Shown: piece after piece, positions 6,309 to 15,868 of the stretch
How the letters are laid out: each line of letters starts with the position of its first letter
Numbering within the stretch: position 1 is the stretch's first letter
From: Egibacteraceae bacterium
GTDB taxonomy: Bacteria > Actinomycetota > Nitriliruptoria > Euzebyales > Egibacteraceae
Assembly: GCA_035540635.1 (NCBI GenBank)
Contig: DATLGH010000091.1
Span: 1 to 33,869, forward strand
Length of the DNA: 33,869 bases
Direction: 5' to 3'
Position numbers and translations under genes: made by a program
The notes under the pieces: generated by a model
What the model was told of the DNA's origin: nothing
Seen by the model: only the letters and a program-made list of their open reading frames with translations
Databases searched by the model: none

Positions 6309-8180
6309 ATGCTGCTCGACCACATAAGCTCGCCGCGTGACCTGCGGGCCCTGGACGCCGGGAACCTCGCCACGCTGGCCGAGGAGATCCGCGCCTTCAT
6401 CGTCGACGCCGTCGCCCGCAGCGGCGGGCATCTCGGCTCGAACCTCGGCGTCGTCGAGCTCACGCTCGCCATCCACCGGGTGTTCGACTCGCCCCGCGAC
6501 GTGGTGCTCTGGGACACCGGGCACCAGGCGTACGTGCACAAGCTCGTCACCGGCCGGCGCGACGGCTTCGACCGCCTCCGGCAGGCCGACGGGCTGTCCG
6601 GCTACCCGTCGCGCACCGAGTCGCCGCACGACTGGGTCGAGAACAGCCACGCGTCGACCATCCTGTCGTACGCGCACGGGCTAGCGACCGCAGCGCATGC
6701 CCGTGACGAGGAGCGCACGATCGTCGCGGTCGTCGGCGACGGGGCCATGACCGGCGGGATGGCCTACGAGGCCCTCAACAACCTCGGACACAGCGGCCGG
6801 CGGGTGGTCGTGATCCTCAACGACAACGGGCGCTCCTACGCCCCGACGGTCTCCCGCCTCGGCGAGAGCCTGTCGCGGCTGCGGCTGAACCCCTCCTACG
6901 TCTCGGCGAGCAAGCGCTGGGAGGCGCGTCTGGGGCGCCTGCCCGGACCGGCGGCCGGCATGGCCCGCTCGTGGCTGCGGGGCACGAAGGCTGCCCTGCG
7001 CGAGGTCGCGGAGGAGCCGCCGACGTTCTTCGAGGCGCTCGGCGTGCGCTACGTCGGCCCGATCGACGGCCACGACGTCGCGAAGATGGAGCACGTGCTG
7101 CGCCACGCCGCCGCCTACGACGGCCCGATCGTCGTGCACGTGCGCACCCACAAGGGGCGGGGCTACTCCCCCGCGGAGACCGACGTCGAGAAGCGACTGC
7201 ACGACACGTCCGCGTTCGACCCGCTCACCGGCCGGGCCCGCGGCCAGGAGCCCCCGAGCTACACCCACGTGTTCAGCGAGACCCTCCTCGCCCTGGCGGA
7301 GGAGTGCCCCGAGCTCGTGGCGATCACCGCGGCCATGCCGGGCTCGACCGGCCTGCTGCCCCTCGCTGCCCGCCACCCCGACCGGGTCTTCGACGTCGGC
7401 ATCGCCGAGCAGCACGCGGTCACGGCGGCCGCTGGCATGGCCATGGGCGGTCTCCGACCGGTCGTCGCGGTGTACTCGACCTTCTTCTCGCGGGCGTTCG
7501 ACCAGGCCAACCTCGACGTGGGACTGCACGGACTGCCGGTCGTGTTCGCGCTCGACCGCGCGGGGATCACCGGGGACGACGGCGCGTCACACCACGGGGT
7601 GCTCGACCTCGCCCTGTGCCTGCGCATCCCCGGCATGACCGTGCTCGCCCCCTCCTCGGCACGAGAGCTCCGCCGCATGCTCGCCGACGCGGTCCAGCTC
7701 GAGGGCCCGGTGGCCGTGCGGTTCCCGAAAGGACGCGCCCGCACGGTCGGGCCCGACGAGGTCGGATCCGGCCTGCGCGCCCGGCGCATCCGTTCGGGCG
7801 CCGGCGCCGAGGTGTGCATCCTCGCCGTCGGCAAGCTCGTGGAGTCGTGCGAGGAGGCCGCCGCGCACCTTGACGCCGACGGCGTCGGCGTGTCGCTGTG
7901 GGACGTGCGCGTCTGCAAGCCACTCGACCCAGAGATGCTGCGGGACGCGGCGGCGCACGACCTCGTCGTCACGGTCGAGGACGGCGTCGCGGTCGGCGGC
8001 GTGGGCTCGGCGATCGCCGACGGCGTCGCGGCGCTCGACGAGGCCCGGACGGCCCCACGGATGGCACACCTCGGCACGCCCGACGCCTACCTGCCGCATG
8101 CCAAGCCGGCGCGGATCCTCACAAACCTCGGTCTCGACGGCCCGGGGATCGCCGCCGCGGTCCGCAAGGCGCTCGCCTGA
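6309..8180 (+). CDS. dxs: 1-deoxy-D-xylulose-5-phosphate synthase
   Basis: The protein has 623 residues, full length for Dxs. It joins pyruvate and glyceraldehyde 3-phosphate in the first step of the DXP (MEP) isoprenoid pathway, using ThDP. Visible motifs are GGHLGSNLGVVELT, the WDTGHQAYVHK segment, the ThDP/Mg motif VVGDGAMTGGMAYEALNN with LNDNGRSYAP, and the transketolase central motif DVGIAEQHAVTAAAGMA. A C-terminal transketolase domain follows. The ATG follows GGGAGG at 9 nt spacing. The gene is divergent from fni and convergent with crtB, with 18 nt between stops, so it sits among its pathway partners. It probably provides extra flux for carotenoids; whether it is the only dxs in the genome cannot be told. 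Confidence 0.96.
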   Translation: MLLDHISSPRDLRALDAGNLATLAEEIRAFIVDAVARSGGHLGSNLGVVELTLAIHRVFDSPRDVVLWDTGHQAYVHKLVTGRRDGFDRLRQADGLSGYPSRTESPHDWVENSHASTILSYAHGLATAAHARDEERTIVAVVGDGAMTGGMAYEALNNLGHSGRRVVVILNDNGRSYAPTVSRLGESLSRLRLNPSYVSASKRWEARLGRLPGPAAGMARSWLRGTKAALREVAEEPPTFFEALGVRYVGPIDGHDVAKMEHVLRHAAAYDGPIVVHVRTHKGRGYSPAETDVEKRLHDTSAFDPLTGRARGQEPPSYTHVFSETLLALAEECPELVAITAAMPGSTGLLPLAARHPDRVFDVGIAEQHAVTAAAGMAMGGLRPVVAVYSTFFSRAFDQANLDVGLHGLPVVFALDRAGITGDDGASHHGVLDLALCLRIPGMTVLAPSSARELRRMLADAVQLEGPVAVRFPKGRARTVGPDEVGSGLRARRIRSGAGAEVCILAVGKLVESCEEAAAHLDADGVGVSLWDVRVCKPLDPEMLRDAAAHDLVVTVEDGVAVGGVGSAIADGVAALDEARTAPRMAHLGTPDAYLPHAKPARILTNLGLDGPGIAAAVRKALA

Positions 8181-8198
8181 GGGCCTCGCCCCGCGGAG

Positions 8199-9221
8199 TC
8201 ATCGGCGCGGAGCGAGCACCGCCTCTGTAAAGGCGACGGCGGCCTTGCTCCGCGCTGGGACGGTCGCCCGGACCCGGAACACCTGGTAGTCGCAGCCTTC
8301 GATGGCGTCGAGGATCCCCGCGTAGAGGCGGTGGGCGACCCGGATGCACGTCCGGCTCGCGGGCGGCAGCATCGCCCAGCCAGCCTCGGCACGCCGGTAC
8401 AGGGCCCGCGTCCGCGCGATCTCGAAGGCGAGCAGCCGGCGGAAGGCCGGGCCCACGTGGCGCAGACGGAAGTCATGCTCGATGACCCCGAAGCGATCGA
8501 GATCCTCGAGCGGCAGGTATATCCGTCCGCGGTCCCAGTCCTCGGCGACGTCGCGCAGGAAGTTGGTGAGCTGGAAGGCCACCCCGAGGTCCATGGCCCG
8601 GGCCCGGGCGTCGCGGTGCGTCGCGCCGAGCACGGGCAGCATCATCGATCCGATGACCGCGGCCGACCCGTAGGTGTAGGCGGACAGGTCGGCGTAGGTC
8701 CGGTACCGGGCGACGGTGAGGTCCATGGCCATGGAGCGCAGGAACGCCTCGAGGTCGTCGTGGCGGATCGCGAGCTCCTCGACGGTGTGGAGCACCGCGA
8801 CGAGCACGGGTTCGCTCGTCCGCCCCGTGGCGAGGGCGACGCGGAACTCATCGATCCACGCCTCGAAGGACCTGCGGCGCCGCGCTGGGTCCCACGACAG
8901 GGCGAGGTGGTCGACGAGGTCGTCGGCGTACCGGGCGAAGGCGTAGAGCGCGTGGACGTGGCGCCTGCGCTCCGCCGGCAGGAACCGTGTAGCGAAGTAG
9001 AAGGTCCGCCCGTGCGCCGCGTGCAGCCGCCGGCAGAGCTCGTAGCTGCGCTCGACCGACACGCCGACCCGCCCGCCGACGAACGCCGGTGCGGGCGGGG
9101 GATGCCGGTAGCCGCCCGTCGACCGGTGCGGGGACAGGGCCCGTCCGGGCTCAGGCCGACCGGCCCGCAGCGTGCCGACGTGAGCGCTCGGCCCTGGGTG
9201 AGGGCGCGCACCGGTCACCAC
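8199..9221 (-). CDS. crtB: Phytoene synthase (squalene/phytoene synthase family)
   Basis: The enzyme condenses two GGPP molecules to phytoene. Both Asp-rich Mg-diphosphate motifs are present, YADDLVD in the first third and RDVAEDWDRGRIYLP in the second half. Further family segments are YELCRRLHAAHGRTFYFATRFLP and AFQLTNFLRD. The GTG at 9221 has a strong GGGGGAAGGG site, giving 340 residues with a Pro/Arg-rich N-terminal extension of about 53 residues. Homology begins at VSVERSYELC, where a GTG at 9060-9062 is an alternative start but has no good ribosome site. The gene lies 16 nt downstream of crtI in the crtE-crtI-crtB operon. Confidence 0.93.
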   Translation of the reverse strand: MVTGARPHPGPSAHVGTLRAGRPEPGRALSPHRSTGGYRHPPPAPAFVGGRVGVSVERSYELCRRLHAAHGRTFYFATRFLPAERRRHVHALYAFARYADDLVDHLALSWDPARRRRSFEAWIDEFRVALATGRTSEPVLVAVLHTVEELAIRHDDLEAFLRSMAMDLTVARYRTYADLSAYTYGSAAVIGSMMLPVLGATHRDARARAMDLGVAFQLTNFLRDVAEDWDRGRIYLPLEDLDRFGVIEHDFRLRHVGPAFRRLLAFEIARTRALYRRAEAGWAMLPPASRTCIRVAHRLYAGILDAIEGCDYQVFRVRATVPARSKAAVAFTEAVLAPRR

Positions 9222-9237
9222 GGCCCTTCCCCCGCCA

Positions 9238-10725
9238 TCACCCGGGAACCATGTCCGCGAGCCGCTCGAGGGTGCGCTCGGCTGCGAGCTTCCCGGACAG
9301 CAGCACCATGGGGACGCCGACCCCCGGGATGGTCGACGACCCGACGAACACGACGCCGCGAACCTTGGGAGCGACGTTGGCGGGACGGAACGGCCCCGTC
9401 TGGAAGAAGTGGTGGCTGACGGCGAACGGCGTGCCCGCCGCCATCCCGCGCGCTGCCCAGTCCTCGGGGGTCACGACCTCGCTCGTGACGGTGGCGGCCC
9501 GGGCGGGGCCGTAGCCGGCCTCCTCCAGCCGCCGCTGCGCAACCGCCAGCTCACGCGGCCCCTGCGCCGCCCAACGGATCGGGTCGCCGCGCAGGTTCGG
9601 CGTCGGGAGGAGGTAGAAGGCCACCTCGCCGCCGGGGGGCGCGAGCCCGGGGTCGGTGACGGTCGGGACGCTGAGGAACCACGACGCGTCGCGCTGCATC
9701 CGTCCGGCGAGGATGTCGTCGAACGACGCCTGGTAGTCCCTGGCGAAGTGGATGTTGTGGTGGGCGGCTCCGTCGAGGCGGGCGTCGAGGCCCAGGTGGA
9801 CGACCACGCACGACGGCGAGTACCGCAGGGAGCGGACCCGTCGAGGCGTCGCCGTGGGCGGCAGGAGGTCGCGGTAGGCCACCGGGAGGTCGGGATTGCA
9901 GACGACGACGTCGGCGGTCAGTCGCTCGCCGCCGGCGAGCAGCACGCCCCTCGCGCGTCCGTGCGTGGTGTCGACGGCGTCCACCGGCGTGTCGAGGCGC
10001 AGGTCGACGCCCATGCGGACGGCGAGGGCGGCGAGCTCCTCGCTGACCCGGTAGACGCCGCCCGCGGGGAAGAACACGCCGGCGATGGCGTCCATGTAGG
10101 CGATCACCGCGTAGATCCCGAGCGCCTCGTAGGGGCTCATCCCCGCGTACATCGACTGGAAGGTGAACAGCCGCACGAGGCGCCAGTCGGTGAGGAAGCT
10201 CGACACGAGCCCGTGCACACGGCGGAAGCCGCCGAGGCGGACGAGCCGGGCGAGGGCCACCGGCCGCGCGAGGTCCAGGGGCGAGTCGAAGTTCGCATCG
10301 ATGAAGGTGGCGTACTCGGCTTCGTAGAGCTCACCCAGCCGTCGCGCGAACCGCACGAACCGGTCGGCCTCCGCCGCGCCGCACACCGCGCGTACCTCGT
10401 CGACCATCGCCTCGAGGTTGCCGCGCACGGCGAGCTGCGAACCGTCGTGGAAGCACGCGCGGTAGGCCGGGTCGAGCCGGGTCAACGGCAGGTGGTCCGC
10501 CCGCGATGCTCCCGCCAACGCGAAGAGCTCGTCGAGCAGCGCCGGCATCGTGAGCACGCTCGGCCCGGTGTCGAAGGCGTACCCGTCGCGTTCGAGACGT
10601 CCCGCCCGACCACCGGGACGCGGCTCGCGCTCGACGACGGTCACCGACGCCCCGGCTGCGGCGAGCCGGACCGCGGCGGCAAGCCCGCCTAGTCCGGCGC
10701 CGACGACCACGACGCGGCCCGGCAC
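9238..10725 (-). CDS. crtI: Phytoene desaturase (CrtI family)
   Basis: A 495-residue FAD-dependent desaturase that introduces double bonds into phytoene. The N-terminal dinucleotide fold reads VVVGAGLGGLAAAVRLAAAG, followed by VVEREPRPGGRAG. The C-terminal FAD segment is VVFVGSSTIPGVGVPMVLLSGK, diagnostic of the CrtI class. The start is GTG, 5 nt after the crtE stop, so translation is probably coupled. The number of desaturation steps, and so the final carotenoid, cannot be predicted from sequence. Related CrtN/CrtO-type enzymes are less likely, given the crtE and crtB neighbours. Confidence 0.93.
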   Translation of the reverse strand: MPGRVVVVGAGLGGLAAAVRLAAAGASVTVVEREPRPGGRAGRLERDGYAFDTGPSVLTMPALLDELFALAGASRADHLPLTRLDPAYRACFHDGSQLAVRGNLEAMVDEVRAVCGAAEADRFVRFARRLGELYEAEYATFIDANFDSPLDLARPVALARLVRLGGFRRVHGLVSSFLTDWRLVRLFTFQSMYAGMSPYEALGIYAVIAYMDAIAGVFFPAGGVYRVSEELAALAVRMGVDLRLDTPVDAVDTTHGRARGVLLAGGERLTADVVVCNPDLPVAYRDLLPPTATPRRVRSLRYSPSCVVVHLGLDARLDGAAHHNIHFARDYQASFDDILAGRMQRDASWFLSVPTVTDPGLAPPGGEVAFYLLPTPNLRGDPIRWAAQGPRELAVAQRRLEEAGYGPARAATVTSEVVTPEDWAARGMAAGTPFAVSHHFFQTGPFRPANVAPKVRGVVFVGSSTIPGVGVPMVLLSGKLAAERTLERLADMVPG

Positions 10726-10730
10726 GTCCT

Positions 10731-11840
10731 TCAGCCCGTCCGGTTCGCCGCGAACTCGGCGAGCTCCTCGAGCGCCTGCCGCGCAGGCGGCGCCACACCG
10801 GCCAGAGCCCGGTGGGCCAGTGCCTGCTGCTCGACGAGGAGCCGTTCGACGGCGGCGAGGGCGCCCGAGTCGACGACGATCTCGCGCACCCGGCTTGCCG
10901 CGTCCTCGTCGAGGCCTGGGTTGCCGAGGCAGTCGGCGAGCACGTCGCGCTCCGCCGGGCGGGCCCGGTCGAGCGCCTTCAGCATGAGCAGCGTGCGCTT
11001 GCCCTCCCGCAGGTCGGACAGGGCGCCCTTGCCGGTGTGGGAGGGATCACCGAACAACCCCAGGACGTCGTCGCGCAGCTGGAACGCCAGACCGGTCGCG
11101 TCCCCGTAGGCGGACAGGGAGTCGTCCAGGACGCGCGAACCCCTGCCCACGGCGGCTCCGAGCTGCAGCGGCCGGGTGACGGTGTAGCGGCCGGACTTCA
11201 GCAGCGCCACGCGCAGCGACTCCCCTTCGCTCGCGTCCAGGCGCCCGGCCAGCCGCAGGTCGAGGTACTGGCCGGCCATCACCTCGATGCGCAGGAGGGT
11301 GAAGACCCTGCGCGCGTGCGCGACGACGTCGGGCGGCAGCTCGGCGGCGTCGAAGAGCTCGTCGGCCCACACGAAGGCGAGGTCGCCCGCGAGGATCGCC
11401 CCTCCTATGCCGAACCACGACCGGTCCCCGTCGAGTCCCTCGCGGTCGTGCGTGCGCGCCAGCCCCTCGTGGACGGCGGGGCGCCCGCGGCGCTCGGCCG
11501 AGCGGTCCATGACGTCGTCGTGGATGAGCGCGAAGGTGTGGAGCAGCTCGACGGCCGCGGCGGGCCCGAACACCACCTCGTCGTGCGCGGCCCCCGTCGC
11601 CCGGTGGCCCCAGTAGACGAACGCGGGTCGCAGTCGCTTGCCGCTGGCCCGCACGAGCGCGGCGATCTCGTCGCCGATGGGTGCGAGCGCCGGGTCGAGC
11701 GCCGACAGGCCGGCGACCCGCTCGTCGAGGAAGCGGTCGAGCACCATGTCGACCGCGCCGTGCACGGCGTCGAGCGCGGCGACGGTCCGGGTCATCGGCA
11801 GGTCACCGACGACGACCGATCCCGTCGTGGACTCCAGCAT
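10731..11840 (-). CDS. crtE: Polyprenyl diphosphate synthase, likely GGPP synthase
   Basis: A 369-residue E-type prenyltransferase. It carries GKRLRP (67-72), the first Asp-rich motif DDVMD (108-112) with the following RRGRP, and a second Asp-rich motif, FQLRDDVLGLFGD. It elongates allylic diphosphates with IPP. Its position as first gene of a crtE-crtI-crtB set makes geranylgeranyl diphosphate the likely product, although chain length is inferred. The ATG at 11838-11840 follows GAGGGG at 5 nt; the TTG just before it is unlikely to be used. A 75-nt gap with small hairpins separates it from gatB on the same strand, so readthrough from the gat operon is possible. Confidence 0.9.
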   Translation of the reverse strand: MLESTTGSVVVGDLPMTRTVAALDAVHGAVDMVLDRFLDERVAGLSALDPALAPIGDEIAALVRASGKRLRPAFVYWGHRATGAAHDEVVFGPAAAVELLHTFALIHDDVMDRSAERRGRPAVHEGLARTHDREGLDGDRSWFGIGGAILAGDLAFVWADELFDAAELPPDVVAHARRVFTLLRIEVMAGQYLDLRLAGRLDASEGESLRVALLKSGRYTVTRPLQLGAAVGRGSRVLDDSLSAYGDATGLAFQLRDDVLGLFGDPSHTGKGALSDLREGKRTLLMLKALDRARPAERDVLADCLGNPGLDEDAASRVREIVVDSGALAAVERLLVEQQALAHRALAGVAPPARQALEELAEFAANRTG

Positions 11841-11915
11841 CAACGCCCCTCATGCACCGCTGCCCTTGGGTGCGTGCACCCCTGCTCCGGTGCGCAGCAC
11901 CGCTACCTTAGCCCT

Positions 11916-13376
11916 TCAGGCGAGCCGCTCCCGCAGCAGCTCGTTCACCATGCGGGGGTTGGCCTGCCCCTTCGACGCCTTCATCACCGCGCCGACCAGC
12001 GCGCCGATGGCCCTGGCGTTTCCCGCCCGCACCTGGTCCGCGGCGGCCGCGTTCTCGATGATCGCGAGATCGACGAGCGCGGCGAGCTCGCCGGTGTCGG
12101 AGATCTGCTCGAGCCCGCGCTCACGGACGACCGCCGACGGGGAGCCGGCGCCCGCGAGCACGTCCTCGAGCACCTGACGAGCGAGCTTCGTCGACAGCGT
12201 GCCGTCGCGCACGAGGCCGACGAGCTCGGCGAGGGCGCGACCGTCGATCGGCGCCTCGGCAGGCGGCACGCCGTGTCCGACGGCCCAGCCGATGACCTCG
12301 TTGGTGAGCCAGTTGGCCGCCTCACCGGCGCCGGCACCCGAACGGACCGCGTCTTCGAGCAGGGCTACGAGATCGGCCTCCACCAGCGTCGCGACCTGCT
12401 CGGCGGGGATGTGGTGCTGCTCGGTGAGCCGCTGCCGCGTCACGGCAGGCAGCTCCGGCAGGGCCGCCCGCAGCTCCTCGACCCACGCCGCGTCGGCCTC
12501 GACGGGCACCAGGTCCGGCTCGGGGAAGTAGCGGTAGTCGAAGACCTCCTCCTTGGCCCGCAGCGTCGAGGTCGCGCCCGCGTCCTCGTCCCAGTGGCGG
12601 GTTTCCTGGACGACACGGTCGCCGGCGGTGAGCAGGTCGGTCTGCCGGTCGATCTCGTAGTCGATGGCACGGCCGAGGCTGCGCAGCGAGTTCATGTTCT
12701 TCACCTCGACCCGGGTGCCGAAGACCGTGTGCCCCACCGGGCGCAGGGAGATGTTCGCGTCGCAGCGCATCGATCCCTCTTCGAGCCGCGCGTCGCTGAT
12801 GTCAAGGGCCCGCACGACCGCCCGGAGCTCGGCAAGGTAGGCGCGGGCCTCGTCGGCGGCGCGCAGGTCCGGTTCGGACACCACCTCCAGCAGCGGGATC
12901 CCGGCCCGGTTGTAGTCGATCAGGGAGTAGTCGGCACCGTGGATCCTGCCCGACGTCCCGACGTGCAGGCTCTTGCCGGTGTCCTCCTCCATGTGCACCC
13001 GGGTGATGCCGACCCGGCGCGTGTCACCACCGGACAGGGGGATCTCCAGCTCTCCCCGGCCGCAGATCGGCACGTCGTACTGGGAGATCTGGTAGTTCTT
13101 CGGCATGTCGGGATAGAAGTAATTCTTGCGGTGGAACTCGCTGGACGGCGCTATCGCGCAGCCGAGCGCCAGTCCGAGCCGGATCGCGGACTCCACGGCG
13201 GCGCGGTTGGTGACCGGAAGGCTCCCGGGCTGCCCGAGGCAGACGGGGCACGTGCGGGTGTTGGGTTCGCCGCCGAAGTCGGTCGCGCAGCCGCAGAACA
13301 TCTTCGTGCGCGTGGAGAGCTCGACGTGCACCTCGAGCCCGATCACGGCCTCGAAGCGGGTGGCCTGCTCAATCAT
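11916..13376 (-). CDS. gatB: Asp-tRNA(Asn)/Glu-tRNA(Gln) amidotransferase subunit B
   Basis: A 486-residue subunit that binds the misacylated tRNA and activates its carboxylate with ATP before amidation. Signatures are IGLEVHVEL, STRTKMFCGC, a four-Cys zinc site (FCGC ... CPVC, in NTRTCPVCLGQPGSLP) and the YFYPDMPKNYQISQY stretch. The C-terminal tail is the YqeY-like helical tRNA-binding domain (ending KGQANPRMVNELLRERL). The ATG at 13374-13376 has GGAGGG 4 nt upstream. The long N-terminal extension of the open frame, reaching 13751, is the shadow of gatA and is excluded. It is the third gene of gatC-gatA-gatB, 52 nt after gatA. Confidence 0.97.
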   Translation of the reverse strand: MIEQATRFEAVIGLEVHVELSTRTKMFCGCATDFGGEPNTRTCPVCLGQPGSLPVTNRAAVESAIRLGLALGCAIAPSSEFHRKNYFYPDMPKNYQISQYDVPICGRGELEIPLSGGDTRRVGITRVHMEEDTGKSLHVGTSGRIHGADYSLIDYNRAGIPLLEVVSEPDLRAADEARAYLAELRAVVRALDISDARLEEGSMRCDANISLRPVGHTVFGTRVEVKNMNSLRSLGRAIDYEIDRQTDLLTAGDRVVQETRHWDEDAGATSTLRAKEEVFDYRYFPEPDLVPVEADAAWVEELRAALPELPAVTRQRLTEQHHIPAEQVATLVEADLVALLEDAVRSGAGAGEAANWLTNEVIGWAVGHGVPPAEAPIDGRALAELVGLVRDGTLSTKLARQVLEDVLAGAGSPSAVVRERGLEQISDTGELAALVDLAIIENAAAADQVRAGNARAIGALVGAVMKASKGQANPRMVNELLRERLA

Positions 13377-13428
13377 GGGTCCCTCCGGGATGGGGTGCTG
13401 CCTCCGGTCGTCGGCCCTGCAACGGACG

Positions 13429-14910
13429 TCAGCGTGGCGCCTCGACCGCGTGGCTCCCGCGGGGGACGGGGTCGAACCCGAGGTCGGCCTCGAGCGCCCG
13501 CGCCACTCGCAGCATCGTCGCCTCGCCGGATGTCGGGGCCATGATCTGCAGCCCGACCGGCAGGCCCAGCTCGTCGAGCCCGATCGGCAGCGACACCGCA
13601 GGGACGCCGGCCAGGTTGGCGGTGTTCGTGTAGACGTCCTGGAGGTACATCGACAGCGGGTCGTCGAGGTTCTCGCCGAATGCGAAAGCCGTCGACGGGG
13701 TCGTGGGCCCGACGAGCACGTCGCACTGCCCCGCCGCGGCTTCGAGGTCACGGATGATGAGGGTGCGCACCCGCTGCGCCTGCGCGTAGTAGGCGTCGTA
13801 GTAGCCGGCGGACAGCGCGTAGGTTCCGATCATGATCCGGCGCTTGACCTCCGGGCCGAATCCCGCCTCGCGCGTCGCGGCCATCATCTCCTCGGTCGTC
13901 TCACCGGCCACGCGCAGTCCGTAGCGCACGCCGTCGTAGCGCGACAGGTTGCTCGACGCCTCGCTCGGCGCGATGAGGTAGTACGCGGCGACGCCGTAGG
14001 TGGCGTGGGGCAGGCTCACCTCGAACGCCTCCGCGCCGAGCTTCTCCAGGCGCTGGATCGCCTCCCGGACACGCGCGCGAACCTGGTCGTCCTTGCCCTC
14101 GCCCTGGTACTCCCTCACCACGCCGATGCGCAGGCCGTCCACGCCCTCCTCGAGGCCCGAGACGAGGTCCGGCGCCGCGCCCGGCAGAGAGGTGGCGTCG
14201 TAGGGGTCGTTGCCCGCGATGACCTGGAGGACCCGCGCCGCGTCGGTCACGCTGCGCGTCAACGGGCCGACCTGGTCCAGCGACGACGCGAACGCGAGCA
14301 GCCCGTAGCGGGAGACGAGCCCGTACGTCGGTTTCACACCGACCACGCCGCAGAACGCCGCCGGCTGCCGCACGGACCCCCCGGTGTCGGTGCCGAGCGC
14401 GACCGGCGCCTGGCAGGCGGCCACGGCGGCGGCCGAGCCACCCGACGAACCGCCGGGCACACGCCCGAGGTCCCACGGGTTGGCGGTCCTTGCGAACGCG
14501 GAGTTCTCCGTCGACGAGCCCATGGCGAACTCGTCCATGTTCGCCTTGCCGATCACCACGGCGTCGGCGGCGCGCAGCCGTGCGACGACGGTGGCGTCGT
14601 AGGGCGGGCGGTAGTGCTCGAGGATCCTCGACGCGCAGGTGGTCTCGACGCCCTTCGTGGTGAGGTTGTCCTTCAGCACGACCGGCACCCCGGCGAGCGG
14701 CCCGACCGGTTCGCCTCCCCCCCGCCGCCGGTCTACGTCGCGGGCGTGCGCGAGGGCGCCGTCGTCGAGCCGACGCAGCAGCGCGTGGATTGCGCCGTCG
14801 GTGACCTCCACCCGGTCGAGGTGCGCGCGGACGACCTCCTCGGCGGAGACCTCACCCGCGGCGAGCAGGTCGAGGAGCTGCCCCGCCGTCTTGCGGACGA
14901 GCTCGCTCAC
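13429..14910 (-). CDS. gatA: Asp-tRNA(Asn)/Glu-tRNA(Gln) amidotransferase subunit A
   Basis: A 493-residue glutaminase of the amidase signature family that releases ammonia from glutamine for transfer to the tRNA-bound acid in GatB. The amidase catalytic triad is complete: Lys80 in VVLKDNL, Ser155 in [14 protein letters not shown] and Ser179 in [12 protein letters not shown]. The start is a GTG at 14908-14910 that overlaps the gatC stop (GTGA), so the two are translationally coupled. The presence of GatCAB implies that the organism makes Gln-tRNA, and perhaps Asn-tRNA, by the indirect route. Confidence 0.97.
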   Translation of the reverse strand: MSELVRKTAGQLLDLLAAGEVSAEEVVRAHLDRVEVTDGAIHALLRRLDDGALAHARDVDRRRGGGEPVGPLAGVPVVLKDNLTTKGVETTCASRILEHYRPPYDATVVARLRAADAVVIGKANMDEFAMGSSTENSAFARTANPWDLGRVPGGSSGGSAAAVAACQAPVALGTDTGGSVRQPAAFCGVVGVKPTYGLVSRYGLLAFASSLDQVGPLTRSVTDAARVLQVIAGNDPYDATSLPGAAPDLVSGLEEGVDGLRIGVVREYQGEGKDDQVRARVREAIQRLEKLGAEAFEVSLPHATYGVAAYYLIAPSEASSNLSRYDGVRYGLRVAGETTEEMMAATREAGFGPEVKRRIMIGTYALSAGYYDAYYAQAQRVRTLIIRDLEAAAGQCDVLVGPTTPSTAFAFGENLDDPLSMYLQDVYTNTANLAGVPAVSLPIGLDELGLPVGLQIMAPTSGEATMLRVARALEADLGFDPVPRGSHAVEAPR

Positions 14911-15206
14911 GCTTCCTCCTCGACGATGCGCGGCACGCGGAACCGGCCGCGCTCCACCTCGGGGGCCGTCGACAGCGCCTCGGCCGGCGGCAGCGACGGG
15001 CGCGGCTCGTCGTCGCGCAGGACGTTCGCCAGCCGCAGCGCATGCCCCGTCGGCGGGACGGCGACGGTCGCGACCTGGCCGACCTGCTCGGCGTAGCCGA
15101 GGATGTCGGTGAGCTCGCCGCGGAGGCTCGCGATCTCCTGTTCGGTCAGGGCCAGCCGTGCGAGCCGCGCGACGTGACGCACGTCTTCCTCATCCAGGTC
15201 GGCCAC
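14907..15206 (-). CDS. gatC: Asp-tRNA(Asn)/Glu-tRNA(Gln) amidotransferase subunit C
   Basis: A 99-residue belt subunit that holds GatA and GatB together. The N-terminal helices [21 protein letters not shown] and the FRVP motif near the C-terminus are typical. The GTG start follows GGAGG at 7 nt. It leads the gatC-gatA-gatB order and its stop overlaps the gatA start. A TAGCGT element at 15238-15243 could be its -10 box, but no -35 is evident. Confidence 0.95.
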   Translation of the reverse strand: MADLDEEDVRHVARLARLALTEQEIASLRGELTDILGYAEQVGQVATVAVPPTGHALRLANVLRDDEPRPSLPPAEALSTAPEVERGRFRVPRIVEEEA

Positions 15207-15317
15207 GGCTTCGCCTCCGGTCGCGGGTCCGCACGGGACGCTACCGCGAGGACCCCCGCCCGGCTACCTTGAGGGGGCGTCGACGCGGCGCGGCTGCGCC
15301 CCGCGAGGCCGGAGGGC

Positions 15318-15860
15318 CTACACGAGGCCGCGGTCGCGGTACTCGCCGAGCAGGTCGCGCACCTTCTCGGGCGCGCCTGCCCCGGTCTTCAGCCAGCCGA
15401 GGCGTGCGGTCATAAAGGCCCCGCCGATCTCGTAGCGCGTCCGCTCGGGAACGCTCTCGCGGGCGGGTTCCAGGACGTCGCGCTCCTCCTCCTCGATGTG
15501 GTGGGTCACCGCCTCGACGAGCTCGTCGAGGGCCTGGTCGAACTGGCGGCTGGTGACGTCGCTGACCATCTGCAGCCGCGCGAGCGCCTCGTTGCCCTCC
15601 GCGTGCTCCTCGACGCTGTGCTCGATCTCCTCCCTCTCCTCGGGGGCGTGGAGCCGCAGCTTGGGGTAGACCTCGCTCTCCTCCGCGAGGGCATGGGCGA
15701 CGAGCAGGTCGGCGAGCTCGCGCAGGCGCGACGCCCGGTCCTCCCCACGGTCGCGTAGCAGGCCGAACAACCGCTCGAACTCGCGGTGGTCGGCGCGGAT
15801 GAGGTCGATGACGTCGCCGCTGTTGGCCGCGTCCGCGCCCGTGGTGCTCGTCTCGCTCAT
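15318..15860 (-). CDS. Hemerythrin-like (HHE domain) protein
   Basis: A 180-residue helical protein. It has the pattern of histidines and acids used for a di-iron site: His25 (RADHREFERLF), His56-Glu60 (HALAE), His81 and His86 (HSVEEH), and His120/His121 followed by glutamates (THHIEEEE). The protein is rich in acidic residues and has no signal peptide, so it is cytoplasmic. Members of this family bind oxygen or nitric oxide, or act in oxidative-stress responses. The specific role here is unknown. The ATG follows AGGAGAGG, 3 nt upstream. An 8-bp inverted repeat overlaps that ribosome site and may regulate it. The next gene downstream is gatC, 111 nt away. Confidence 0.88.
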   Translation of the reverse strand: MSETSTTGADAANSGDVIDLIRADHREFERLFGLLRDRGEDRASRLRELADLLVAHALAEESEVYPKLRLHAPEEREEIEHSVEEHAEGNEALARLQMVSDVTSRQFDQALDELVEAVTHHIEEEERDVLEPARESVPERTRYEIGGAFMTARLGWLKTGAGAPEKVRDLLGEYRDRGLV

Positions 15861-15868
15861 GGGCCTCT

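Noticed and set aside
10731-11840. Idea that the prenyl synthase is a ComQ-like peptide prenyltransferase for the 29-residue peptide
   Set aside because: It is embedded in crtE-crtI-crtB about 6 kb away, has both Asp-rich motifs of a chain-elongating GGPP synthase and is explained by carotenoid synthesis.
10812-13544. 910-codon plus-strand open frame opposite crtE and gatB
   Set aside because: It spans two unrelated genes on the other strand and changes composition between them, as expected for an antisense shadow.
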